Below the pieces are notes generated by a model. The model saw only the letters and a list, made by a program, of their open reading frames with translations. It had not been told where the DNA came from and did not search any database. A stretch of DNA of 64,000 nucleotides from Branchinecta lynchi (lineage: Eukaryota > Arthropoda > Branchiopoda > Anostraca > Branchinectidae), in assembly GCA_023053575.1 (NCBI GenBank), contig JAKZAP010000009.1, positions 11,079,869 to 11,143,868 on the forward strand, read 5' to 3'. The position numbers and the translations under genes are program-made. Positions 1 through 12,400 of this stretch are shown here, in pieces. Numbering within the stretch: position 1 is the first letter of the stretch; each line of letters starts with the position of its first letter.

Positions 1-242
1 TAAAACTAGTACGGTACCGCTCCGTACGGTAGTGGCAGGGTTCTAGCTTGGGTATTCGCTTCGCACACGCTCTTTGCGGACGCAAAAGTTTAGGTTGGAA
101 GAGAGGCCAAATTGTAGGCTAACTATGGCGAGGAACCATTCCTTGAGAGACGCCCGAACTCACGAATTCCGTCTTTATTACACGGATACCGGCAAAGTTT
201 AGCGAAACCCCAAAGAATTATTCGCAACTGTAGGCTACTTAC

Positions 243-416
243 TTGTCAAATCGTAGGCGTAAACAAATGGAGAATCCTTGAAACTGTAACCTCCCACGAC
301 ATACAATCTCGATTCGAATACCGCGCCAGCGCTCGAAGCTCGATCCACGCCATCTATGTAGGACGTGCTTAGCTCTTCAAAGTAACCCAAATCTTTGGAT
401 TGGCTACAGTCAGCAC
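243..416 (-). CDS. ATRN: attractin exon 5: first Kelch repeat
   Basis: Acceptor CCGTAG|GT and donor ACAA|GTAAGT; 174 nt, phase 1 in, phase 1 out. Encodes GADCSQSKDLGYFEELSTSY and then LYVVGGYSFKDSPFVYAYDL. The GG pair and Y-YDL spacing mark a Kelch blade equal to the first blade of attractin. The following exons are outside the window. Confidence 0.85.
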
Positions 417-3400
417 CTACGGAGCAGAAAACATCAGCTGCGTTCGTTTTCGTCGTTCGGTTCGCCGTTCCAACCGTCACTTTACTAAAAGCGTTTTCTT
501 TATAACGCCGTTCACGAACGCCGTTGAACTGCCGAGAATAAGGCCTTTCTTCGGTTCGATGTTGAACTGCCGTTTCAGACGTCGTCACTGAACGACTAAC
601 TGAGGCGGTGAGTCAGTTTCAACATTCGGTTCGGTAATTAGGGACGAATTTTCAAAATACGCGATTATACGCGAGAAACAAACCAAACTACTAAATCAAG
701 TATAAAACAGTGGGCTTGTTAAAGTAAGATTCCATTTTTGATTTTTGTTGTGTCTGTTGTTGCAAATATTAAGTTAGTTCGACTTTTAACGTTCTCGTAT
801 CTACTTCGTTTCTGAAAAGACGTTTATAAAACGAGCCGAAGAGAACGCTAATATGAACACAACGACTGCGAACTACGAAAACGAACGCGTATATTATTAG
901 AGTCGTGTTTAGGCGCCCCCTATACCTTTCTTTTCGGTGGTACGTCATTGTAGAATAGACAGAGCACCTTCTAAGCTTGTTGATGTCGTAATTTCAGGAT
1001 CCGCAAGAGCGATACAAAATAGCTACAGACGGAACTTGTCTAAGAGCCAAGTGTTCAAATTTCACCCAGCGAATATTTATGTCTCCACTACTTATAAGTT
1101 CTCGCCAGTGCGCCCTTGACATGTTCAAATAGTTTTGTTTGGCTCTCGACTAAATTTTTGGTACTCGTCAGATTCTCCACCATGGTTTGGCATACCTTCA
1201 AATCCACACTATCAAAATTTGCTCTTTGGTTGTTCAAGAGGTATACAAAACTATTCGTACGGCCGATCGGCACATCATCCCTAACCGAGGGCACTTCAAT
1301 GAGAAAGCCTTAGGAAAGTTATACAGCTCTTTCTGACCTTCTGCATTATTTCGTACTGGGTGTCACGCATGTTCTGCGAAAGATGAGTTCGCGAAGCACC
1401 TGCTATATTTGTCAAAGTCATGCCACAGCCATATGCTAGCGAAGACGTTTCCGGTTAAAGATACCAGCGTTAAAGCTTTCTAAAGCCATATCATGGGCAA
1501 CCGGGCCCAACCAGTACATGACGTCTTCACTGCTTTCTAGCCGGAGATTGAAAAATTGTATTTATTGTATGTATTTTTTATGTTTTTCATTTCTTTTCTT
1601 TTACATACTCCCTTTTTGAAAATGGCGGGTCACAAATATATTTTTACATTACTTACTGTTAGATTAAGTTCTGCTATTCAGCTCCAAGTCCCTTGCATAA
1701 ATTCCATCTTAATGCAAAAAGTGGTCAAAGTCCAGTTTCTACAGCCCACCCAATTCAAAAGTTCATTTGGTCGAACTTACTTGAAGCAGAACTGAAACCT
1801 GACACTATTCCATTATTCTCCTTCTCAATAACAAGTGCCATCAACAGTCCTGTTGTTCTCAATTTTTCTTTTGCAGTTGTTTTCATTCTTTCCTCTTTAG
1901 CCAATTCAAACTTTCCCGCATGTGCGTCAAGAGACTATTGCAGAAACTATCAGCGTCTGTTTGATCATTTGATTTTTATTTGGGTATTTTTGTTTTTGTT
2001 CACAATTAGTGTGCTATTCTTCTTCCTTCATTTATTTTCTGTTTGATACTCTTTCATAGACTGTAAAAAAAAATCTTGCAGTGTGGGATTAGTCTTATCT
2101 CTACTGAGACAAGATTAGTACGACATAGAGCATGTTCCACCCTCGTACCAATAGTAACTATTAGTTACTATTTCCGTTCCATCCTCACGAAAAGTTACTA
2201 CGCTGACCGTTCCAACCTTCTCGGAATAGTAACTAATAGTTACTATTTGGTTACTATGCTCGGGAGCGTGGTAAGCGTAGTAACTACGCATCTCTGTAAC
2301 GTGATTGGTCGGATTCGCCCTTGGCATGATATCCCGCTGGAAAATAGAAAGATCGTTCCAGCCTTGACGGCAAGAAGCCAGAATGTGTGACGTCATGCGT
2401 AGTAACTACGGTAAGTAGGGTGGAACACGCTCATAGTAAGCTTGTCCCAGTAGAGATATGATTAGTTTCAGTAGCAAAAACTGCAGTTAACTTTGTTCTT
2501 TACTTGGAGATCCTTTTAAAAGTGTAGTCTTCATGTAGGCTAGTTCAGTGGGTGAATAAAATTTTCTTTCGTTCATTCATGTCACTACTGCCTACCTGCA
2601 TAGTCATCAGCACAGGTGCACCTATGGTTTTCCAAATCACAACTTCCATGGCCAGAGCAGTTGCTCGGACAGCTGCTTAGCTCACAGGTATCACCACGAA
2701 AAAAAGCATCACATGTGCACACGCCATCAATGCACACTCCTTTTCCGCTGCATTCTGATTGGTTGAACCCACGAGGGCATCCGCCAGCTCTGAAAGTTTC
2801 AACATAATGAGAATACACATGAGTTGCGTTTTTGCAGATAACATGGTATCTGTTACCACGGTAACTAGATCTGCAATTAGTCGTTTTTGCACTTACCGTG
2901 GTATCTGATATACGGTTGCTCTGCAAAAACGACAATCGCCGAAATGGCACTTTTCGAAGGCATCCCAAAAGAAAAACTGATATTCAGTTTGACAGGCAAA
3001 TGGAGGTTTGACCCGAAACAAATTGCAACAGAAATGATTTTTACATTTCTCTGACTCGACGCAAATCCTGACTCGACGCAAAATAGCGTTTTTTGGCTTT
3101 TAATGCCATGTTTTTACGTGTTTCGAGAAAAAATAAAAAAATTTCGTGGTGTCCCTTGAACTGTATGATTCTATTGCAAAATGATAAGCTTAAACCGAAA
3201 ATGAAATCAGATTTGGCGTATAAGGCACAAGAAAAAAAGTTAATGTCATTTTTTCAACCTATTTTGCAAAAAAGTACTAATTTTCGACTGATCCGATTTT
3301 CTTAAACGAAAGTGCGATACTGACATAAAATCCCGAGCTGAGACCGAAAATGGAATCAAACTGGGTGTCTAGTGTACCTGAAAGAAGTTTCATAATCATC

Positions 3401-6400
3401 AACATATGATCTCTACGAATTTTAGTAAAGCAAGAAAATTATTAAGAAAAGTCAACTACGAACCAAACTGGTGTTCAAGGTCAATGTTTCGTACACCTTA
3501 TTGTTTTCAAAAGAGATAATTAAACTGCAACTAGTGTTGACTAGTGTTCACAGCTTTGTCCTTTGGAATGCATTAGGCTACAGACTAAGCTTTTGTGTTT
3601 TCTGCCTCATAGTTGTTAATTTTGTAGAGTTGGGACACAGTGACCCTTTGCTGGTTCTGCATGCTGGAGTAGAAACTAAATTGTTACTTAAGGCGGCTAC
3701 ATCTTTGAATTACACTACTGCAGTCGACAAGAGTACTTACGATTTTTAAGAGTATGCACAGAGCTTGTGGAAGGTCATTTGCTAACGGGTACAAGAAGTC
3801 ATCTTGATTATCCATCCCCATTGCCTCGATTTTCAATTTAGGATGAAACATACCTACATTTGATATACACAAAAAAAATCGGTAGCTCTGCTATTTTTTA
3901 CATTAACCGTTGGTGGTGACTGTTCTGGGTGAAAAAACGATCTTGTCGTTGTCACTTTTTTTGAAAACTTCCCTTTGGAGCTTTCTCAGATCTCCTCTTT
4001 TCGGCGCAACATAGATCGTGAGCAGGGCGTCTTCACCAGAAGTCTTGACTTCCCATGACTCAGACCGTTCGCTTTCTATGAAATTTCGCAGCATCGAAGC
4101 ATTTCCAAATACTGGAACCATAGCTTTCACATTCGATACTGGAGCAGTCCTGGTCAATTCTTGTATGTTTTCTGAGGAATGATTACGTTATACATCCTCA
4201 ACATTTACTTCCTTGTTCATCAGCTTCGTGCACAAGCTTTTAAGTTCCATGAATGCTTCATTGTAGTCTTGGAAAGCAGACTAGCGTGTGGCGCAGCTTC
4301 AATCAGTACATGGCGATCCTGGCGGTCGCTTTTTGACGCTGAGAGGTGAGGGACATCTCCGAGTCCTGACTCCTCCCGGATGTAGCCCAATGCTCCGGTT
4401 ACATCGAGAGTAAATATAATACGGCCCTGGTCTGGGATAAAAAGCATAACCGAGTAAATAGATGTGTCGTCAATAGATGTAGCCCAATCATTAGAGGAAA
4501 AGAGTAAACTTTTTTCCCTGGGTGATTCTCAACCGTAAGTGATTGCTGTTTTCCATTCCGCGCCAGTCTTTGGTATCAGAAGGAAAGCCAGAGGATGTCA
4601 GTACTAGAGTAAACAGTCGATGACTTGTTGAAATTCTCCGAAACTTTCGGATCGAAGGATTTCCTATTTGGGATCGCTGGATATCGAATCATCTGATTTA
4701 TGGTGCACAATGGTTACAAGTTTGTGTAAAAAGATTATGTCATAGGTAGTGAATTCAACATGGGAATAGCCTTGCTCGTGTAAATTTAGATTCCGATATG
4801 GCTCGGCGGGTAGGTCTCAGTGGTCTCAGAGATAGGTCTTAGGGTAGTTGGCGAAGAAAAAAACATAATATTACTTTGATTGATCAGAACTAATTTTCTA
4901 TCCAACTGCATTGTCTTCCTTGGGGTCTTCTTATAAGGATTATTTGGTCTTCATGAAGGCTATGACCAGCTAAGGCATATATTTTTTTTTTTTTTTTCCT
5001 AACTATCGATCATTTTCGGTCTTCCTTCCCTTGAGCAACGTAGGCAGTGTTCGGTCTTTGGCCACAAATGTCTAAATTCTGAAGTTCACAGACCGATGTT
5101 GCCTGAGTATGTTGAGCAAAATAAAAACAGGGCCAACACGCGTACTCAAACCCACTCAAACAAAGCTAAATTAACAAATTATCCAGCGGATGCAACTGAA
5201 AGATATGTTAACTTGTTTGTGCCGTACTTTGTTCGTTCGTATAATAGTTCTTAGTCGGGTTTATCTGGTATTATTTGTCTTTGTCACAGGCCATTTTATA
5301 TTCCGTTGAAAGTGTTTGGTTGACTTACCTTTGCTATTTTGGTCAATAACGATATATATATATCGTGATGGATAATAAATCTTGACTAAACTATCTTTAC
5401 AAAAATGATCACGGCGCATTAATGATATTGAATCTTTTTCCTGGTGCAAGATACACCAAATCTGACCTCTCTCAGTCTCAGCTTGTTATTCTGCATCAGC
5501 ATCGTACTTCAGTCCCAAAAAATGGACGACCACGAAAATTTTAATTTTTGTTCTTAAAACGTGAAAAACGGCACTAAGAGCCGTAGGGCTTATTTTGCGT
5601 CGACTCATGATCTAAAACTTTGGATATATTGTATTAAATTGTAAATATTTAACACTGAAAAGCAGTTTGATTCGTACTTTACTTTTCTTAATAATTTTCT
5701 TGCTTTACTATAAAATCGTAAAGACCACATATCTATGATTACAAAACTTTATTCAGGCACAATTGACACACGAATTGATTCCATTGTCGGTCTCTAGCTC
5801 GTGATTCTATGTCAGGATCGCACTTTCATTCAAGAAAATCGGGCCATATAGAAAATTGCACTTTTTTGTAAAACAGGTTACAGAAATTACATTAGCTTTT
5901 TATTGGTGATTGGTATGCCTTGGCATTTTGCATCAGAAACGTACTCCAGTTCAAGAATAACGGACGACCACGGAAATTCTAATTTTTTTTCTTCGAAAAA
6001 CGGCAAAAAGGCACTAAAAGCGAAAAAATGCTTATTTTGAGTCGAGACAGGATATGCAACTTTGGATATGTTGTTCAGTTTTTTTTTTTGTCTACAAGAT
6101 GGTGTAACAATCGTTTCTGTTGCAATTTGTTTCGGGTCGACCCCTTTTTGGAGCTCATTTTCCTGTACTATAAGTGGGAAACTTCTTTCTCACCAATCTG
6201 ACAAAAATTGGTGAAAGTGAGATGACTTTTCAGATACCACGACCAGTTACCACGGTCGAACCGTAGTATCTGAATATCAGATACCACGCTAACTGGTCAG
6301 ATACCACGATAACTGCAAAAACGCCTTTTGACCGTGGTATCAGATACCACGATATAACTGCAAAAACGACTTTATACCGTGGTACCAGATACCATGGTAT

Positions 6401-9400
6401 CTGCAAAAACGCAACTATGGGCTGCAGTAGCGGGCCTGTAACAGTGTTGCCAAGTTTGGCCCTTTTGGTGATTTTTGACACTTTTTGCCTCTGGGTGACA
6501 CCGTGACACCTTATTTAACGAATGACAAAGCATTTTTTTTTTTTTTCATTTACTTTATAGAGACGGATTACCGCCCCCAAAACACTGCCAAAACATGTAC
6601 TTTATTTTAATTTTATACACAAACTCAGTTTGAAGCCTTAAACAAAGCTCATTTCCGATTAAAATTTTGTTACAAAACTGTGATGTAACAGTTAAGAAAT
6701 GTTTTGTAAGATGTTGTTACAAATTCAGTCGTTACAATTATTCGCATTTTACGCGTTGTGCAGCGTAATGCACAACACAAATTCCAGGTGTCAAAACGCA
6801 CCTTTTTGTCAGCAATTGCGACATTTTTATGAGTCGAGCTCTTGGCAAGCCTGGCCTGTAACTATTGTGAATAAGGATTGATCAGTTATATAGGTACAAG
6901 TGTACGACGGGCCCTTTAACTAGGAAGGATACAACATGTATCCCCGAATCGTCCGGTTCCGTCTCTCAACCTATTTGAATAGGCCGCATTTTTTCCATTT
7001 ATCACGCTATCTGGCAGTGTTGGGTAAAGTTAAAAGTAATACATCTTGACTGAAGCGTCACCAATTCAGTTGGTAGAAAACCTTCAACCAGATTAATGGC
7101 TTGACATATTAGAACTGGATTTGTTACAAATTTAAGGTAAACCTTTTCGGGTTACTACAGTAGTTGGATAATTAGGGTATGTCTTGGTGACATACTTGCG
7201 GGTATCTGTAATTCCTTACCTCCTTTGAGTGATAAGCCCCTTGAGCCTAGGTTTATACCGTGGGTATAAACACGTATATAAAAAGCGGGTCATAAATAAA
7301 TAAATTAACGATCGTTAACAAATTGTTAACAGTTGTTAACTTTTTGCGTTCCATCTTTCGGATTTCAAAATCTAAGCTCCGTCCACCTACAATTTCCGTT
7401 CCAGAGCATAACGATTGTTAACTATTTTGTAACGATGGTCGGTGAGCATCGTTGCAAAATATTTAACAATTGTAGAACTGGGAAAAGTTAACGATCGTTA
7501 AAGCTACAGTTAGCTCCGCCCCGAAGTAAAGTTAAAGATTGTTAACAATTGTTAAGTTCGGGGAACGCAACCCTAGTATTTCTGATACACCGATAACAAC
7601 TCCTGCTATGGCTGAAGAAAAATTTCTATGATGGAAAAAATTGTTCAGAAAATAATTTGAAACATCAACTGTAACACACCACTTCCATTTGGTTATCAGT
7701 AATAAAAGAGATGTAATACATACCTGTAGCTAATATTGAATCCTGTCATGTTAAAAGCCAGATCTGAGTAGAAATGAACAAGTACTTTCCCACTTTTTCC
7801 TTGAATCTCCACTGGTCTACGAACAACTGGATCATCATCAATAACACCACTGAAGCAGAAAAGTGGATCAGTCTTCGTAAACTTGCTATACCCCTCCTCC
7901 TCCCGAATGGCACACATTATTCAGAATGCACAACACAAGATTATGGGTTTCAAGAACAAACCAAGTATCAAAAATAGAAGTTATTGCTTGCATTCCAAGC
8001 CTATTTAAAATTAACTATGGGGTAAAAGAACTGTTGATCCTTAGACGGCCTAATCGAAGATGCGGCTAATTCTTTGACGACTGCATCGACTGTAGGCTAC
8101 AATAGATAAGATTCTAACTGTGTTTAGTATGAATATTCCCAATTTCTTAGAGTTATTTAGAGGCAAAATCATTTTTGTGTTACACTATATTATTAGTGTA
8201 TTCCAATCTCCTATTGATAGCCATTATCATCACTCCAACTTGTATGAAGGTATGTGTAGTCATTATCATCACTCCAACTTGTATGAAGGTATGTGTAGGT
8301 TGTAACGACAGTGGTAGCTTCTAGTAGGAAGGAACACAGATGCTGGAATTCCAAACAGTTTGTGTGTTTGAGGGGGGGGGGGGCATTTTGGACTGACGAA
8401 GGAACAGTCTGACCGGGTTGAGAGGGTGCAATACCGTGCCCTCCTAGTAATTTCAAAAGCCCCGAAAGTACCATACATATCCCTCCTTAATCAGTTTCAA
8501 CTTCAAACCCTTCACTCCCGTCGTTTAAAACTCTCCCTATCTTTTGGACATAAAATCCTGTCGAGCCCCATTCACCGAAATATCCTCCCGCCCCAACATG
8601 AACCGGCTCGGTTAAGGCCAAGCAGGTCCATTGCAGAGCCTGTACCGAAACTTCAACCTGTGACTGCTTCACATGCTCGTTATGAGCTTAGTTTTGTGCC
8701 CTCGTTTGTTAAGTTGTTCAATGCCGGGTCGATTTTTTAGTCTGTAAAATAGTTATCAATTGTATATTTTGTATTTTTGTGCATGTTATTTTTGGCTCAT
8801 TGATTGACATACATGTTGACAACAAAAACTAATAATCGGCTCTGTCCGTCGCATGTTTTTCGAATAAAGTGAATTGAATTGAATTGAATTGAATTTACCA
8901 ACTGGCTTGTGACCTTAACCAACTTTTTTTTTTCTAAATCGACTGTTTTTAACAAAACTGCGACGCTTCCGCGCAGAATCATTCTTAATAATCAATCAAT
9001 CAAGTTTATTATCCAAATAGCTTAAAGCTAGAACAGGAATAAAACATTTACGCAATACACAGACACGAAACAAATTAACTAATACACTTACAAGATATGA
9101 CCAGAAATAAATGATGGGATGAAACTACGTAAAACTGGGCAGAAGAATTAGCAGGATATGGAGAAAACAGATCGCCAGTATTCCTCTCGGATCGATGCAC
9201 AGAAGACGGGAGACATGGAAGACGGTCCTAAAGAGTGACCGAAAACCTGAGTAAATTACAGCCGTTAAAACAGTACGGCTTGTGGCAGGCTGTGCCATGC
9301 CTAGGCCCGTTCTCAAGCTGCCAATCGAAATAGCCTAGCACTGCTGGTTTCACCTGGGTATAGGAATTAGCAGGAGTAGGCATTGCGTATTTACGTACTT

Positions 9401-12400
9401 AGGTGCCTACTGGAATCAGTAGAGTTAGGGATTGTTACTTCGATGGGTTGCTTCAGAAGCGACCTAGGAGAGTCCCAGAATAGTTGGATGGAGATATGCT
9501 CAAATTGATCATTGCGAATATCCTCTCTTACCTTAAAACAGCTAACAACGGAGAGTGAACAGAATCCCCATCAAAAATATATACATGGTCCCAGTTGCAC
9601 TCTGTTGAAAATTCATCCAGGTACAGCCTTACAGGCTTGTTGACATCTATTACCCAGGAACACTTAGCCTCTAAAGAGTAGTTGCCTGGACCATCAATAA
9701 TGAAGGATGAGTTGCTTTGCAATCTGTAAGAGAATACAGATTTAGTCTGGGAAAATCTCTTTGGCAAAGAGGTAATGAGGAGGAACTCACTTATTCATAA
9801 CCCCAGTATCCAATCCAATCTTTTGAGTTCTGGAACTGAAGCCTTATGAAATTAAGAGACTTAAAATCGAGATGGTTAACTTTACATGATTCTTTGACAG
9901 TCTCTCATTTGCACAGCTCTGCTACAAAAACATCTGCAGTAGCAAAGCAGCTGCCATGAGTGATGTAACAGAAGAATCCTCTAGCATCCAAATGACCAAC
10001 AACTAAGAAATATCAACTGTTTAGTCTTACCTGTCAACTTTCTATGACTGGCTCAACCAAGTGAATACTACCTAACACAACTTTTCACCCTTATCTTTCA
10101 GAGCGAAGGAGGACAAACTTTGGGTGTTCTATCACCATCTAGACTTATTATCAGACTTAATTGAGATGAGTTATGTAGCTTACAATCCAAACTAAAAGAA
10201 GCCAATATGGACCCAAGGTACCCAAAAATCACCATCTTCGAATTTAGCCAACTCTCATTGTGGATAGCACCCCACCAAATGAAAATTGATCTGAGTCAAT
10301 ATCAGCAGTAGGCTACTGACCATTACGAAACTAGATTTGCAAAACCTGACAACAGGATGCACGATTTTTGTGTGTGCTGAAAACTTTAAACTTTAAACAA
10401 GAGCTACGAGCTCATATGGCACTTGTTACGAGTAGGCACGGCTCGGTTATGTCAATGATATATCTAGTGTTTGCTAGGTGTCTTCCCACCAAGTTTCATC
10501 TCGATCCCTCCACTCATAGCGTTTTCCAATATTTTCGGTTCTCCCCTCCAGCTCCCCCCAAAAGTCACCGGATCCGGTCCGGATTTTAAGTGGGTCGTCT
10601 GAGGCATGAGGTCTTTCCAAATATCAAGTTTCATCGAGATCCGGTCACCCGTTCAAAAGTTATAAATACCTCAAGATTCCGGATTCCCCCTCCCTCCACT
10701 CCCCCGACAGTGCCCGAATCGGCTCGGTTATGTCAATGATGTATCTAGTGTTTGCTAGGTGTCTTCCCACCAAGTTTCATCTCGATCCCTCCACTCATAG
10801 CGTTTCCAAAGATTTCCGGTTGCCCCCTCCAGCTCCCCCCAAAAGTCACCGGATCCGGTCCAGATTTTAAGTGGGTCGTCTGAGGGATGAGGTTCCATCG
10901 AGATCCGATCACCCGTTCAAAAGTTATAAATACCTCAAGATTCCGGATTCCCCCTCCCTCTACTCCCCCCACAGTACCCGAATCGGCTCGGTTATGTCAA
11001 TGATGTATCTAGTGTTTGCTAGGTGTCTTCCCACCAAGTTTCATCTCGATCCCTCCACTCATAGCGTTTCCCAAGATTTCCGGTTGCCCCCTCCAGCTCC
11101 CCCCAAAAGTCACCGGATCCGGTCCAGATTTTAAGTGGGTCTTCTGAGGGATGAGGTCTTTCCAAATATCAAGTTCCATCGAGATCCGATCCCCCGTTCA
11201 AAAGTTATAAATACCTCAAGATTCCGGATTCCTCCTCCCTCTACTCCCCCCACAGTGCCCGAATCGGCTCGGTTATGTCAACGATGTATCTAGTGTTTGC
11301 TAGGTGTCTTCCCACCAAGTTTCATCTCGATCCCTCCACTCATAGCGTTTCCCAAGATTTCCGGTTGCCCCCTCCAGCTCCCCCCAAAAGTCACCGGATC
11401 CGGTCCGGATTTTAAGTAGGTCGTCTGAGGCATGAGGTCTTTCCAAATATCAAGTTCCATCGAGATCCGATCACCCGTTCAAAAGTTATAAATACCTCAA
11501 GATTCCGGATTCCCCCTCCCTCTACTCCCCCCACAGTACCCGAATCGGCTCGGTTATGTCAATGATGTATCTAGTGTTTGCTAGGTGTCTTCCCACCAAG
11601 TTTCATCTCGATCCCTCCACTCATAGCGTTTCCCAAGATTTCCGGTTGCCCCCTCCAGCTCCCCCCAAAAGTCACCGGATCCGGTCCGGATTTTAAGTAG
11701 GTCGTCTGAGGCATGAGGTCTTTCCAAATATCAAGTTCCATCGAGATCCGATCACCCGTTCAAAAGTTATGAATACCTCAAGATTCCGGATTCCCCCTCC
11801 CTCCACTCCCCCCCACAGTGCCCGAATCGGCTCGGTTATGTCAACGATGTATCTAGTGTTTGCTAGGTGTCTTCCCACCAAGTTTCATCTCGATCCCTCC
11901 ACTCATAGCGTTTCCCAAGATTTCCGGTTGCCCCCTCCAGCTCCCCCCAAAAGTCACCGGATCCGGTCCGGATTTTAAGTGGGTCGTCTGAGGCATGAGT
12001 TCGTTCCAAATATCAAGTTTCATCGAGATCCGATCACCCGTTCAAAAGTTAAAAATACCTCAAGATTCCGGATTCCCCCTCCCTCCACTCCCCCCACGGT
12101 GCTCGGATCGGGGAAGTGACTATTTCCAACTTAATCATTTGGGGTCCCTGATATGCCTGCCAAGTTTTATCATCCTAGCTTATGTGGAAGTGCCCGAACT
12201 AGCAAAACCTGGACAGACCGACAGACCGACAGACCGACAGACCGACGGACGGACAGAAATTGCGATCGCTATATGGCACTTGGCCGAAGGGCAAGTGCCA
12301 TAAAAAACCATTTCTGATAATATTTTGCTTCAGGACACTGATTAAATATTAGAAAAGGGTCTAAAAAAAGGTTTTGTCCAAGAAACAGGTTCACAATAGA

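Noticed and set aside
10368..12303. Pro/Ser-rich ORFs such as PTKFHLDPSTHS
   Set aside because: Produced by family A internal units on both strands; no conserved frame.
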